A stretch of DNA of 64,000 bases from an uncultured Algibacter sp. (GCA_938003745.1 CALKXS010000102.1:1-64000); one strand, 5' to 3'. Shown: positions 21,432 to 32,793, counted from the stretch's first letter. The notes: generated by a model not told the origin, from the sequence alone. Translations and numbers: made by a program.

Positions 21432-22883
21432 ATGGCGTCTCATTACGAAGCACCTATTAGAAGACCTTTAGTTACAGGCGAAAAATCATACCACGACGTT
21501 ACTGTGGATGTGGCTAAACCTGTAGAAGGAAAAGCAAATAAACAATGGTGGATAGTTTTCTCTATCGCACTTATGGCTTTCCTTTGGGGAATTGGATGTA
21601 TACTTTACACAGTATCAACAGGTATTGGAACTTGGGGTCTTAATAAGACTGTAGGTTGGGCCTGGGATATTACTAACTTCGTTTGGTGGGTTGGTATCGG
21701 TCACGCAGGAACGTTAATTTCTGCAGTACTTTTATTGTTCCGTCAAAAATGGAGAATGGCAATTAATAGATCTGCGGAAGCGATGACAATCTTCTCGGTT
21801 GTTCAAGCAGGTTTATTTCCAATTATTCACATGGGTCGTCCATGGTTAGGATATTGGGTATTACCAATTCCAAACCAATTTGGTTCGTTATGGGTAAACT
21901 TTAACTCCCCATTACTTTGGGATGTATTTGCGATTTCAACATATTTATCTGTATCATTAGTATTCTGGTGGACAGGTTTATTACCAGATTTTGCAATGCT
22001 AAGAGATAGAGCTGTTAAACCTTTCCAAAAGAAGATTTATGCTTTATTAAGTTTCGGATGGTCTGGTAGAGCAAAAGATTGGCAACGTTTTGAAGAAGTA
22101 TCTTTGGTACTTGCTGGTTTAGCAACACCTTTAGTACTTTCTGTACATACTATTGTATCTTTTGATTTCGCAACATCGGTTATTCCTGGTTGGCATACAA
22201 CAATATTCCCTCCATACTTTGTTGCAGGAGCTGTATTCTCAGGATTTGCAATGGTAAATACACTACTTATCATTATGAGAAAAGTGTGTAACCTTGAAGA
22301 TTATATTACAGTACAACATATCGAATTAATGAACATTGTAATTATGATTACAGGTTCTATAGTTGGTGTAGCATATATAACAGAGTTATTTATTGCTTGG
22401 TATTCTGGTGTAGAGTATGAACAATATGCATTCTTAAATAGAGCAACTGGGCCTTATTGGTGGGCATATTGGGCAATGATGACTTGTAATGTATTCTCTC
22501 CGCAGTTTATGTGGTTCAAGAAATTAAGAACAAGTATTATGTTCTCTTTCTTTATTTCAATTGTGGTAAACATAGGAATGTGGTTTGAGCGTTTTGTAAT
22601 TATTGTAACATCGTTACATAGAGATTACTTACCATCTTCATGGACAATGTTCTCTCCTACATTTGTAGATATTGGAATCTTTATAGGGACAATAGGTTTC
22701 TTCTTTGTACTATTCTTATTGTATTCAAGAACATTCCCTGTAATTGCTCAAGCAGAGGTTAAGACAATCTTAAAGTCTTCTGGACAACGATATAAGAGAA
22801 TTAGAGAAGCCGGAGACAGTTTGTCTGGTACTGGTGCAGATGCTAGAACATCTGAAGTTAATAATAAAGAAATAAATAACTAA
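21432..22883 (+). CDS. actC: Alternative complex III subunit C (NrfD/PsrC-like quinone-binding membrane protein)
   Basis: 483 aa polytopic; WWVGIGHAGTLISAVLLLFRQKWR, HMGRPWLGYWVLP; position in act cluster. Confidence 0.94.
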   Translation: MASHYEAPIRRPLVTGEKSYHDVTVDVAKPVEGKANKQWWIVFSIALMAFLWGIGCILYTVSTGIGTWGLNKTVGWAWDITNFVWWVGIGHAGTLISAVLLLFRQKWRMAINRSAEAMTIFSVVQAGLFPIIHMGRPWLGYWVLPIPNQFGSLWVNFNSPLLWDVFAISTYLSVSLVFWWTGLLPDFAMLRDRAVKPFQKKIYALLSFGWSGRAKDWQRFEEVSLVLAGLATPLVLSVHTIVSFDFATSVIPGWHTTIFPPYFVAGAVFSGFAMVNTLLIIMRKVCNLEDYITVQHIELMNIVIMITGSIVGVAYITELFIAWYSGVEYEQYAFLNRATGPYWWAYWAMMTCNVFSPQFMWFKKLRTSIMFSFFISIVVNIGMWFERFVIIVTSLHRDYLPSSWTMFSPTFVDIGIFIGTIGFFFVLFLLYSRTFPVIAQAEVKTILKSSGQRYKRIREAGDSLSGTGADARTSEVNNKEINN

Positions 22884-22892
22884 AAGTAGCAT

Positions 22893-23423
22893 ATGGAAGC
22901 TTCAAAAGTAATTCACGCTATTTATACGGATGATGATGTATTAATGTCTGCTGTTAAAAAGGTGAAGGCAGAAAGATATCACATAGAAGAAATATATACA
23001 CCTTTTCCGGTTCATGGGCTAGATAAAGCTATGGGACTTGAACCTACACGTATTGCTATAACTGCATTTGTGTATGGATTAATAGGTTTAACAGTTGCAA
23101 TCACAATGATGAATTTCATTATGATTGAAGATTGGCCTCAAAATATAGGTGGTAAACCAAGTTTTAGTTACATTGAAAACATGCCGGCATTTGTACCTAT
23201 CATGTTTGAATTAACGGTGTTTTTTGCCGCTCATTTAATGGTAATAACGTTTTACTTGCGTAGTAGAATGTGGCCATTTAAAAGCGCTGAAAACCCAGAC
23301 CCTAGAACAACTGATGATCATTTTTTAATGGAAATTTCTGTTAATGGGAATGAAAACGAACTTGAGAGCTTGTTAAAAGAAACAGGTGCAGCAGAGATTA
23401 ATTTAATTGATAAAGCACATTAA
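22893..23423 (+). CDS. actD: Alternative complex III subunit D (DUF3341)
   Basis: YTPFPVHGLDKAMGL followed by two TM segments. Confidence 0.93.
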   Translation: MEASKVIHAIYTDDDVLMSAVKKVKAERYHIEEIYTPFPVHGLDKAMGLEPTRIAITAFVYGLIGLTVAITMMNFIMIEDWPQNIGGKPSFSYIENMPAFVPIMFELTVFFAAHLMVITFYLRSRMWPFKSAENPDPRTTDDHFLMEISVNGNENELESLLKETGAAEINLIDKAH

Positions 23424-23430
23424 GAGAAAC

Positions 23431-23988
23431 ATGAAGAGCTTAATTAAAATATCTGTCATAGCAATGGTTTTAATAACTATTGTTTCATGTAAAAAAGATA
23501 CGAGACCAAACTATCAATTCATGCCTAATATGTATGAATCTGTAGGATATGAAACTTACGGTGAAAATGATATGTTTGAAAATGGTATGGAAGCTAGAAC
23601 TCCAGTAGAAGGATCAATTCCTAGAGGCTATGTCCCTTTTGATATAGAGAATTCAACTGAAGGTTATAATTTAGCAAAAACAACTTTAATAAGTGCATTA
23701 GATTCTACACAAGTAGATTTAGTAAAAGGAAAGAAGTTATATGATATTTACTGTGGTATTTGCCATGGTAATAAAGGTAACGGGCAAGGGAATCTTGTAA
23801 AGAGAGAAAAAATCCTTGGTATTCCTAGTTATGATGATGCAGGAAGAGCTATTACTGCTGGAAGTATTTATCATACTATTTATTATGGTAAAAACGCGAT
23901 GGGTTCTTATGCTAACCAATTGAATAATAATGAGCGTTGGCAAGTAGTGTCTTACGTGTTGAAGTTAAAATCAGATTTAGAAAAGTAA
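23431..23988 (+). CDS. actE: Alternative complex III subunit E, monoheme cytochrome c lipoprotein
   Basis: Lipobox IVSCKK; MPNMYESVGYE; CGICHGNKGNGQG heme motif. ORF opens at 23407; MKSLIKIS start preferred. Confidence 0.92.
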   Translation: MKSLIKISVIAMVLITIVSCKKDTRPNYQFMPNMYESVGYETYGENDMFENGMEARTPVEGSIPRGYVPFDIENSTEGYNLAKTTLISALDSTQVDLVKGKKLYDIYCGICHGNKGNGQGNLVKREKILGIPSYDDAGRAITAGSIYHTIYYGKNAMGSYANQLNNNERWQVVSYVLKLKSDLEK

Positions 23989-24001
23989 GATTATATTAGA
24001 T

Positions 24002-25348
24002 ATGTACACATTTTCAAATAAATTAAAGACATTTTCTTTTATTCTAATGATTTTAGGAGCATTAGGAATAGGATATGGTTTTATGACATCTCATAAATCT
24101 TTAGAGGACGTCAAAATTATGCTTACTGAAGAAGCTTCTCATGGAGGAGGTCACGGAGAGGCTGCACATGGTGAAGCTAAAGACACACATCCTGAAAAGG
24201 CAGTCCACAATAATGAACATTATGCTGAAACAGCTGATGCTCATCATGGTGATGCTCATGCAGAACACGTTATGCACCAAATACACAACAGACCATGGTC
24301 TGCATTGTATGTTGCGGCATTTTTCTTTATGATGATTGCTTTAGGTGTTTTAGCATTTTACGCAGTACAATTTGCTTCACAAGCAGGTTGGTCTCCAGTA
24401 CTGTTTAGAGTTATGGAGGGAATAACAGCGTATTTATTACCTGGTGCATTAATTGTATTGGCTATTGCATTTTTTGCTGGAAAGCATATTTTTATATGGA
24501 TGGATCCAGAAGTTGTAGCACATGATGAATTAATTCAAGGTAAAGCCGGTTGGTTAAATAAAGGATGGTTTGTAGTACGTGGACTTATTTTTATTGCTGG
24601 TTGGTTTGCTTACCGTCAGTTTTCAAGAAAATTTTCTATTGCTCAAGACAATGCTAATGATAACAGTAACTTTAAAAAGTCATTTCGTATTTCAGCTGCA
24701 TTTTTAGTATTCTTCCTTTATTCAGAATCTATAATGTCTTGGGATTGGATTATGAGTGTAGATCCTCACTGGTTCTCTACATTATTTGGATGGTATGTGT
24801 TTGCAAGTATGTTTGTTAGTGGTATTACTGTAATATCTTTAATAACAATCTATTTAAAATCTAAAGGATATTTAGAATTTGTAAATGCAAATCACTTACA
24901 TGATGTTGCTAAATTTATGTTCGCAATTAGTATTTTCTGGACATACTTATGGTTCTCACAATTCATGCTTATTTGGTATTCTAACATACCAGAAGAGGTA
25001 ACATATTTTATTACACGTATTGAAGATTATAAATTACCATTCTTTGGTATGGTAGTTATGAACTTTTTATTTCCAGTGTTAATGCTTATGAATGCAGATT
25101 ATAAACGTATTCCATGGTTTATAGTTATGACAGGAGTAATTATTTTAGCAGGACACTATATTGATATTTTCAATATGATTATGCCTGCAACAGTAGGAGA
25201 TAGATGGTTTATTGGAATTCCAGAAATAGCATCTGTATTATTATTTGCAGGGTTATTCATATTTGTAGTATTTACAGCTTTAACTAAAGCTCCATTGCTT
25301 GCAAAAGGAAATCCTTTAATCAAAGAAAGCGAAGATTTCCATTATTAA
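24002..25348 (+). CDS. actF: Alternative complex III subunit F (quinone-binding membrane subunit)
   Basis: 448 aa polytopic; SESIMSWDWIMSVDPHWFSTLFGWYVFASMF motif; His-rich segment after TM1. Confidence 0.94.
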   Translation: MYTFSNKLKTFSFILMILGALGIGYGFMTSHKSLEDVKIMLTEEASHGGGHGEAAHGEAKDTHPEKAVHNNEHYAETADAHHGDAHAEHVMHQIHNRPWSALYVAAFFFMMIALGVLAFYAVQFASQAGWSPVLFRVMEGITAYLLPGALIVLAIAFFAGKHIFIWMDPEVVAHDELIQGKAGWLNKGWFVVRGLIFIAGWFAYRQFSRKFSIAQDNANDNSNFKKSFRISAAFLVFFLYSESIMSWDWIMSVDPHWFSTLFGWYVFASMFVSGITVISLITIYLKSKGYLEFVNANHLHDVAKFMFAISIFWTYLWFSQFMLIWYSNIPEEVTYFITRIEDYKLPFFGMVVMNFLFPVLMLMNADYKRIPWFIVMTGVIILAGHYIDIFNMIMPATVGDRWFIGIPEIASVLLFAGLFIFVVFTALTKAPLLAKGNPLIKESEDFHY

Positions 25349-25377
25349 TTAGATATAAATAAAGAAGAAAGAGAACA

Positions 25378-26445
25378 ATGACTACTTTATTAACAATTAT
25401 AGTTTTAATATTCATTTTGATTGCCATTTGGCAAATGGTAAAGATTTTTGATTTAGCACAAGCTAAAAGCGAAAATTCTCAAGTTGCCAACGACAAGGAT
25501 AATACATTAAATGGATATTTAATGATGGGCTTTTTGGCTTTCATTTATATCATTACCATTGTATGTTTTGTTAAGTGGGGGGATTTACCATTAATGTCTA
25601 ACTCTGCATCAGATCATGGACCAACTATTGATAATTTAATGATTATCTCAATGGTTCTAATTTTTGTAACACAAACAATTACTCAATTCTTATTACACTA
25701 TTTTGCTTTTAAGTATAAAGGTGAAAAAGGTAGAAAAGCATTGTTTTTTGCAGACAATAATAGGTTAGAATTTATCTGGACTATTATTCCAGTAATTGTT
25801 TTGGCAGGTTTAATTATTTATGGATTAAATACTTGGATTAATATTACAAGTGTAGATGAAACTAAAGATCCTTTAATAGTTGAGTTATATGCACAACAAT
25901 TTAACTGGAAGGCAAGATATTCTGGAGCAGATAATACTTTAGGTAAAGCTAATGTGCGTTTAATTGACATTGACAGAGCAAACATATTAGGTTTAGATGA
26001 AGCTGATCCTAATGCTCAAGATGATGTTATTACAACAGAACTGCACTTACCAGTAGGAAAACCAGTCTTATTCAAAATGCGTTCTCAAGATGTATTGCAC
26101 TCTGCTTATATGCCCCACTTTAGAGCTCAAATGAACTGCGTTCCTGGTATGATTACACAATTTGGATTTACACCCACAATTACAACTGTTGATATGCGTG
26201 CTACACCACAAATGGTTGATAAAGTAGCAAATATTAATAAAATTAGAGTTGAAAACAGCAAACCGTTGTTAGCTAAAGGAGAAGAGGCTTTAGAACGTTA
26301 TGAATTTAATTACTTACTATTATGTAATAAAATTTGTGGTAAGTCTCATTACAATATGCAAATGAAAATTATTGTTGAAACTCAAGAAGAATATGATGCT
26401 TGGATTAAAGAGCAAAAAGTATTCAAGAATTCTTTAATTAACTAA
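25378..26445 (+). CDS. coxB: Cytochrome c oxidase subunit II
   Basis: CuA ligands: DVLHSAYMPHFRAQMNCVPG and LLCNKICGKSHYNMQMKIIV; FIWTIIPVIVLAGL. Confidence 0.95.
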   Translation: MTTLLTIIVLIFILIAIWQMVKIFDLAQAKSENSQVANDKDNTLNGYLMMGFLAFIYIITIVCFVKWGDLPLMSNSASDHGPTIDNLMIISMVLIFVTQTITQFLLHYFAFKYKGEKGRKALFFADNNRLEFIWTIIPVIVLAGLIIYGLNTWINITSVDETKDPLIVELYAQQFNWKARYSGADNTLGKANVRLIDIDRANILGLDEADPNAQDDVITTELHLPVGKPVLFKMRSQDVLHSAYMPHFRAQMNCVPGMITQFGFTPTITTVDMRATPQMVDKVANINKIRVENSKPLLAKGEEALERYEFNYLLLCNKICGKSHYNMQMKIIVETQEEYDAWIKEQKVFKNSLIN

Positions 26446-26472
26446 TTATAAAGATAAACACGATATAAGATT

Positions 26473-28266
26473 ATGTCAGCACACGCAGATACACACGCTC
26501 ACGACGACGACCACGGACATCATCATAAAGAAACGTTTGTAACTAAATATATATTTAGTCAAGACCATAAAATGATTGCTAAACAGTACCTTATTACAGG
26601 TACTATAATGGGAGTTATTGGGGTATTAATGTCAATGATGTTTCGTATGCAAATAGCATGGCCAGAAGAGCCAAACGTATTGTTTGAAGCTTTATTAGGA
26701 AAATGGGCACCAGATGGCGTTATGGATGCGGACATCTATTTAGCATTAGTAACTATACATGGTACTATAATGGTATTCTTTGTACTAACCGCTGGTTTAA
26801 GTGGAACATTCAGTAACTTATTAATTCCGTTGCAAATTGGTGCACGAGATATGGCATCTGGTTTCTTAAACATGGTATCTTATTGGTTATTCTTTTTATC
26901 AAGTATAATCATGGTAATATCTTTATTTGTAGAAGCAGGTCCAGCAGCAGCAGGATGGACCATTTACCCTCCTCTAAGTGCTTTACCAATGGCTCAAGGT
27001 GGTTCAGGTATGGGTATGACACTTTGGTTAGTGTCTATGGCTATATTTATTGCATCTTCTTTATTAGGATCTTTAAATTATGTTGTTACTGTAATTAACC
27101 TACGAACAAAAGGAATGTCTATGACAAGACTTCCTCTTACAATTTGGGCATTTTTTGTAACTGCTGTTATTGGTGTTGTTTCCTTCCCTGTATTATTATC
27201 TGCTGCATTATTATTAATAATGGATAGAAGTTTTGGAACATCATTCTTTTTATCTGATATATTTATTCAAGGTGAAGTTTTACATTACCAAGGTGGTTCT
27301 CCAGTATTATTTGAACACCTATTTTGGTTCTTAGGTCACCCAGAAGTATATATTGTAATATTACCTGCAATGGGACTTGTTTCCGAAATTATGGCATCTA
27401 ACTCACGTAAGCCTATTTTTGGTTACCGTGCAATGATTACATCTATATTGGCAATTGCATTCCTTTCAACAATTGTTTGGGGTCACCATATGTTTATTTC
27501 AGGTATGAATCCATTCTTAGGATCTGTATTTACATTTACGACATTATTAATTGCAATACCATCAGCGGTAAAAGCATTTAACTGGATAACAACTTTATGG
27601 AAGGGTAACCTTCAAATGAATCCAGCCATGTTATTTTCTATTGGTTTTGTATCAACATTCATAACAGGTGGATTAACAGGAATTATTTTAGGAGATAGTG
27701 CATTAGATATTAATGTGCATGATACGTATTTTGTTGTAGCTCACTTCCACTTAGTAATGGGGATATCTGCACTTTATGGAATGTTTGCTGGTATATACCA
27801 CTGGTACCCTAAAATGTTTGGACGTATGTTGAATAAGAACTTAGGTTACATTCACTTCTGGATAACAGCTATATGTGCTTATGGCGTATTTTTTCCAATG
27901 CATTTTATAGGAATGGCTGGATTACCACGTCGTTATTATACGAATTCTAATTTTCCATTATTCGATGATTTAGCAAATGTAAATGTTATCATTACTATTT
28001 TTGCTTTAGTAGGTGGTGTAGTACAATTGATATATTTATATAACTTTTTCAGTAGTATTTTCTATGGAAAGGAAGCAACTCAAAACCCTTGGAAAGCCAC
28101 AACTTTAGAATGGACAACTCCAGTAGAGCATATTCACGGTAACTGGCCAGGTGATATACCTCATGTATACCGTTGGGCTTATGATTATAGTAACCCGCAA
28201 CATGATGTAGATTTTGTACCTCAAAATGTACCATTAAAAGATGGAGAAAAGGAATTACATCATTAG
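26473..28266 (+). CDS. ctaD: Cytochrome c oxidase subunit I
   Basis: 597 aa; WFLGHPEVYIVILPAMG, IVWGHHMFISGM, INVHDTYFVVAHFHLVMG. Confidence 0.98.
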   Translation: MSAHADTHAHDDDHGHHHKETFVTKYIFSQDHKMIAKQYLITGTIMGVIGVLMSMMFRMQIAWPEEPNVLFEALLGKWAPDGVMDADIYLALVTIHGTIMVFFVLTAGLSGTFSNLLIPLQIGARDMASGFLNMVSYWLFFLSSIIMVISLFVEAGPAAAGWTIYPPLSALPMAQGGSGMGMTLWLVSMAIFIASSLLGSLNYVVTVINLRTKGMSMTRLPLTIWAFFVTAVIGVVSFPVLLSAALLLIMDRSFGTSFFLSDIFIQGEVLHYQGGSPVLFEHLFWFLGHPEVYIVILPAMGLVSEIMASNSRKPIFGYRAMITSILAIAFLSTIVWGHHMFISGMNPFLGSVFTFTTLLIAIPSAVKAFNWITTLWKGNLQMNPAMLFSIGFVSTFITGGLTGIILGDSALDINVHDTYFVVAHFHLVMGISALYGMFAGIYHWYPKMFGRMLNKNLGYIHFWITAICAYGVFFPMHFIGMAGLPRRYYTNSNFPLFDDLANVNVIITIFALVGGVVQLIYLYNFFSSIFYGKEATQNPWKATTLEWTTPVEHIHGNWPGDIPHVYRWAYDYSNPQHDVDFVPQNVPLKDGEKELHH

Positions 28267-28286
28267 AAATTATTTTTGAATATATT

Positions 28287-28317
28287 AAAAGCCTTTCCAA
28301 ATTGGAAAGGCTTTTTT
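28287..28317 (+). terminator. Terminator after ctaD
   Basis: AAAAGCCTTTCCAAATTGGAAAGGCTTTTTT perfect hairpin with T-tract. Confidence 0.9.
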
Positions 28318-28463
28318 GCTTTGTGTTTACCTTAAAAAAGAGATATTTAATATTATAGAATCTTTTTCGTTGTTTATAATTAAAATAATCGACTAATTGG
28401 GCTTACTATATTTGACCGGAGAGTAAGAAGAGAGATTCTAGGTTAATAACTTAACTTTAAATT

Positions 28464-29275
28464 ATAGCTAGAAGACATAGAAATCACACAATAGAATTTA
28501 AGTATAAAGCTATATAATTAGGTTATTCTCGGGGCAATGTTTCCCAAGTATGTAAAGAGTTGTCTATATCTATTTCTGTTTTACATCGTTGGAGACGCAA
28601 GTCAAAAACCTATATAAAGAATAGTTTCCCACGAGATGTTAAGCTAAAACAGGCTGATGAACAGCGAGAGATTGCAACATTGAAGAGGTAATTAGAAGAT
28701 ATGGTATTAGAACGCGATATCTTAAAAAAGGCAATTAGCATCTTTTTCGAGAATGACAGGAAAAATTTAGGTTCATAAAACAGCATAAATTGAAATTTCC
28801 AGTTGAAAAGATGCTCGGTGTATTAACGGTGAGTAAAAGTGGTTATTATAATTGGTTAAGACAAGGTTCTTCAAATCGATAGATTTACAATCAAAAGTTA
28901 ACAGCACTTATATCTACTATTTTGATGATAGTTTTGAGAGCTATGGCACTCCAAGAATTCAAGCAGAATTAGAACTAGCCTATGGTGGGTATGTTTCAAG
29001 ACCTAGAGTATCTAGAATCATGCGAGCTAATTTTTATATACTAAAAAGAACACGTAAATTTAGAATCACGACAAATTCTAATCATAAATACTAATATAGA
29101 TCGTAAGCTTAATTATCAATCTTTTCTTGGGTTGAAACTTGGTATAATAAAAACAGAATGCATTCTGCTTTAGGAATGAAATCGATTAATCGATTTGAAT
29201 TAGAGATATGTAATAATTTATCTGTATACTCCCTTAGCTAATTGTCCACTTTTTTATTGAAATTCTAGTGTGAAA
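28464..29275 (+). mobile_element. IS3-family insertion sequence remnant (OrfA/OrfB pseudogenes, DDE core deleted)
   Basis: OrfA: RRHRNHTIEFKYKAI*LGYSRGNVSQVCKELSISISVLHRWRRKSK...EQREIATLKR*LEDMVLERDILKKAISIFF. OrfB: FPVEKMLGVLTVSKSGYYNWLRQGSSNR*...SYGTPRIQAELELAYGGYVSRPRVSRIMRANFYILKRTRKFRITTNSNHKY. It then jumps to the C-terminus SWVETWYNKNRMHSALGMKSINRFELEI (29125 onward). Confidence 0.88.
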
Positions 29276-29446
29276 GAATGCATTTGTGATGATGAATATG
29301 ATATTAATAGACGTTGTGAGTTTACAATTTTGAATTAACCAACTCAATTATATAACCAATTATTTGCGGAAGCCTTTGTTATATAGGAAGAGCTTTTTGT
29401 TTATATTTGCTTGTATAGTATCATTATTCAAATAGATTCACATTTA

Positions 29447-30469
29447 ATGAATGAACACTTAGATCCTACAGATGAGAACTTCTCTCTAGAAGAGATGGAT
29501 GTTGAAAAACAATTAAGACCCTTATCATTTGATGATTTTACAGGGCAGGATCAAGTCTTAGAAAATCTTCAGATTTTTGTACAAGCTGCAAATCAACGTG
29601 GTGAAGCGTTAGATCATACACTTTTTCATGGACCTCCAGGGTTAGGTAAAACAACCTTAGCTAATATTTTGGCTAATGAATTAAGTGTAGGTATAAAAAT
29701 CACTTCTGGTCCTGTTTTGGATAAACCAGGAGATCTTGCAGGTTTACTTACCAATCTAGATGAACGTGATGTTTTATTTATAGATGAGATTCACCGTTTA
29801 AGCCCTATTGTAGAAGAGTATTTATATTCTGCAATGGAAGATTATAAAATTGATATAATGATTGAGACTGGACCAAATGCGCGTACAGTTCAAATAAACT
29901 TAAATCCATTTACATTAGTAGGAGCAACAACACGTTCTGGTTTATTAACATCACCAATGCGTGCTCGTTTTGGTATTCAAAGTAGGCTTCAATATTATAA
30001 AACAGATTTACTTACCACAATAGTAGAGCGTAGTGCAACTATTTTAGATGTACCCATAAGTATGGAAGCTGCCATTGAAATTGCAGGGCGTAGTAGAGGA
30101 ACACCTAGAATTGCAAATGCCTTGTTACGTCGTGTTAGAGATTTTGCACAAATAAAAGGCAATGGAAGTATTGATATTAAAATAGCAAAATATGCTTTGG
30201 AAGCCTTAAATGTTGATGCTCATGGATTGGATGAAATGGATAATAAAATCCTTTCTACCATTATTGACAAATTTAAAGGAGGTCCTGTTGGTATTTCTAC
30301 AATAGCTACCGCAGTAAGTGAAAGCACGGAAACTATTGAAGAGGTTTACGAGCCTTTTTTAATACAACAGGGTTTTATAATGCGAACACCACGGGGAAGA
30401 GAAGTAACAGCTGAAGCATATAAACATTTAGGTAAAGTTAAGGGTCCAGTTCAAGGCGGATTGTTCTAA
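29447..30469 (+). CDS. ruvB: Holliday junction branch migration ATPase RuvB
   Basis: [56 protein letters not shown]; start MNEHLDPT inside the longer ORF. Confidence 0.98.
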   Translation: MNEHLDPTDENFSLEEMDVEKQLRPLSFDDFTGQDQVLENLQIFVQAANQRGEALDHTLFHGPPGLGKTTLANILANELSVGIKITSGPVLDKPGDLAGLLTNLDERDVLFIDEIHRLSPIVEEYLYSAMEDYKIDIMIETGPNARTVQINLNPFTLVGATTRSGLLTSPMRARFGIQSRLQYYKTDLLTTIVERSATILDVPISMEAAIEIAGRSRGTPRIANALLRRVRDFAQIKGNGSIDIKIAKYALEALNVDAHGLDEMDNKILSTIIDKFKGGPVGISTIATAVSESTETIEEVYEPFLIQQGFIMRTPRGREVTAEAYKHLGKVKGPVQGGLF

Positions 30470-31812
30470 TGTCAAAATATAACTATCCAAATACAATCCC
30501 TTTTTATAAGTTTTTATCAAAAGCATCATCTATTGCCAAAAACCCCATTCCGTTTCATAATAAATGGTTTAATGAAGCAGGAGATACATTTTCAATTAAG
30601 TCACCGTTTTATGGCTACATTGTACTTACACGAGATGCTGATATAACGAAGCATATGCTTCAAAAAAATCATAAGGCGTATAATAAGTCTAAAATTCAAA
30701 CCACTTATTTGTCAAAATATGTTGGGTACGGACTATTAACTTCTAGTGGTGATTATTGGTTAAAACAACGCCGTTTAATTCAACCTGCATTTCATAAAGA
30801 AAAAATACGAAACTTGGTTTCAATTATTAATAAAGCCATTGAAACACAAGTTAATGCTATTGAAACTAAAAAAGAGGCTGTTGATTTATATTCGCTAATG
30901 AATGAGTTAGCATTTGAAGTGGTAGCAAAGTCATTATTTAATTTTTCTGCTGAAGAGGATACTTTAAAACGTCTTCAATTTATTATTGAAAAGTTGCAAT
31001 TGTTTATTATTAAAGAGCTTCGACTACCCTATAAAAAACTTTGGTATAGTCTAAAAGGTGAAATTCGTTACCATATGAAATTGGTAAAGGAAAGTAGAGC
31101 AATTATAAATAATATTGTAGAAAAAAGGCGTGTATCTAAAGAGAATCACGATGATTTGTTAGATATGCTATTGCATGCACAATATGAAAATGGTAGTACA
31201 ATGACTAATGATCAATTGATAGATGAAATATTAATTTTATTTGTAGCTGGTCATGAAACAACGGCAAATGCGTTAACGTTTACCTTAAAACTACTTGCTA
31301 AGAATAAAGTCATTTTAAATAAAGTTGAAGAGGAAGTAAAGCATGTCAATTCTCAAAATTTATCACCATTACAACAAATATCTAAACTTAATTATACCAA
31401 GTGTTGTATTGAGGAAAGTCTCAGGTTATATCCACCCGCTTGGATAACAGATCGAGTAAATATAGTAGATGATAAAATCAAAGAGTATAACCTCAAAAAA
31501 GGAACTATTCTTGGAGCGTCTATTTATGAGTTACATCGAAATAAAAAATATTGGGATAATCCTGATGATTTTAAACCAGAGCGATTTTTTGAAGACAACA
31601 GGAAACAAATTATGCCGTATTATATGCCTTTTGGTGCAGGTCCAAGACTTTGTATAGGTAATAATTTTGCTATGTATGAAATGATTTTGGCAGTAAAATC
31701 TATTGTTGAAAAATTTGACATCACTTCGAATAGTGATGCTATTAAAATAAACCCTTTAATAACCTTGAAACCTGTAGATGTTAAAATAAATTTTACTTTA
31801 AAGGAGTCGTGA
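30469..31812 (+). CDS. Cytochrome P450
   Basis: I-helix [10 protein letters not shown], ExxR region [11 protein letters not shown], heme loop [17 protein letters not shown]. Confidence 0.97.
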   Translation: MSKYNYPNTIPFYKFLSKASSIAKNPIPFHNKWFNEAGDTFSIKSPFYGYIVLTRDADITKHMLQKNHKAYNKSKIQTTYLSKYVGYGLLTSSGDYWLKQRRLIQPAFHKEKIRNLVSIINKAIETQVNAIETKKEAVDLYSLMNELAFEVVAKSLFNFSAEEDTLKRLQFIIEKLQLFIIKELRLPYKKLWYSLKGEIRYHMKLVKESRAIINNIVEKRRVSKENHDDLLDMLLHAQYENGSTMTNDQLIDEILILFVAGHETTANALTFTLKLLAKNKVILNKVEEEVKHVNSQNLSPLQQISKLNYTKCCIEESLRLYPPAWITDRVNIVDDKIKEYNLKKGTILGASIYELHRNKKYWDNPDDFKPERFFEDNRKQIMPYYMPFGAGPRLCIGNNFAMYEMILAVKSIVEKFDITSNSDAIKINPLITLKPVDVKINFTLKES

Positions 31813-32738
31813 TTAACAACAAATTAAAATATAGCGAGCTTATCAAAACCGAGGCAAAACGTCTTGGGTTTTTGTCTTGTGGTATAAGTAAAGCCGGTTT
31901 TTTAGAAGAAGAAGCACCGCGACTAGAAAAATGGCTAAATAAAAATATGAACGGGGAAATGCGTTATATGGAAAATCATTTTGATAAGCGTTTAGATCCA
32001 ACCAAACTTGTAGAAGGTTCGAAAAGTGTTATTTCATTGTTGTTAAATTATTATCCTTCTGAAGAACAAGAAGATAAAGGAGCTCCTAAAATTAGCAAGT
32101 ATGCCTATGGTAATGATTACCACCATATCATTAAACATAAATTAAAATCACTTTTATTCTTTATTCAAGATGAAATAGGAGAGGTTAATGGTCGCGCTTT
32201 TGTAGATTCAGCACCTGTTTTAGATAAAGCTTGGGCTGCAAGATCTGGTTTAGGATGGATTGGAAAACATAGTAACTTAATAACCCAGCAAGTAGGCTCT
32301 TTTTATTTTATTGCTGAATTAATTCTCGATTTAGATCTAGAATATGATCTAACCACAACAGACCACTGTGGTACTTGCACAGCCTGTATTGATGCATGTC
32401 CTACTGAAGCCATTACAGAACCTTATGTTGTAGATGGTAGTAAATGTATTTCATACTTTACTATAGAATTAAAAGAGAATCTTCCAACAGAGTTTAAAGG
32501 GAAATTTGATGATTGGATATTTGGTTGTGATGTTTGTCAAGATGTATGTCCATGGAATAAGTTTTCAAAGCCACATAATGAACCGTTGCTTAATCCGCAC
32601 CCAGAATTACTTTCATTAACTAAAAATGATTGGGAAGAAATCACAGAGGATACGTTTAAAAAAGTATTTCAAAAATCGGCTATAAAGCGAACCAAATTTT
32701 CAGGCTTAAAAAGAAATATCAATTTTATAAAAGATTAG
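31809..32738 (+). CDS. queG: Epoxyqueuosine reductase QueG
   Basis: Two 4Fe-4S motifs [16 protein letters not shown] and [14 protein letters not shown] start overlapping the P450 stop. Confidence 0.96.
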   Translation: MINNKLKYSELIKTEAKRLGFLSCGISKAGFLEEEAPRLEKWLNKNMNGEMRYMENHFDKRLDPTKLVEGSKSVISLLLNYYPSEEQEDKGAPKISKYAYGNDYHHIIKHKLKSLLFFIQDEIGEVNGRAFVDSAPVLDKAWAARSGLGWIGKHSNLITQQVGSFYFIAELILDLDLEYDLTTTDHCGTCTACIDACPTEAITEPYVVDGSKCISYFTIELKENLPTEFKGKFDDWIFGCDVCQDVCPWNKFSKPHNEPLLNPHPELLSLTKNDWEEITEDTFKKVFQKSAIKRTKFSGLKRNINFIKD

Positions 32739-32767
32739 TTGTTTCAATATTAGTATTGTTATATTTG
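32739..32767 (+). promoter_or_regulatory. Promoter for maeB (TTG - 18 nt - TATATTTG)
   Basis: TTG at 32739-32741 and TATATTTG at 32760-32767, just after the queG stop. Confidence 0.6.
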
Positions 32768-32793
32768 CACGTTTAGCTAACTAATAATCTATT

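Noticed and set aside
28049-28300. Minus ORF 28049..28300 overlapping the ctaD 3' end
   Set aside because: Runs through the ctaD coding sequence and its terminator; no domain.
28852-29094. ORF 28852..29094 as an independent small CDS
   Set aside because: Fragment of the IS3 OrfB transposase; flanking frames carry the rest.
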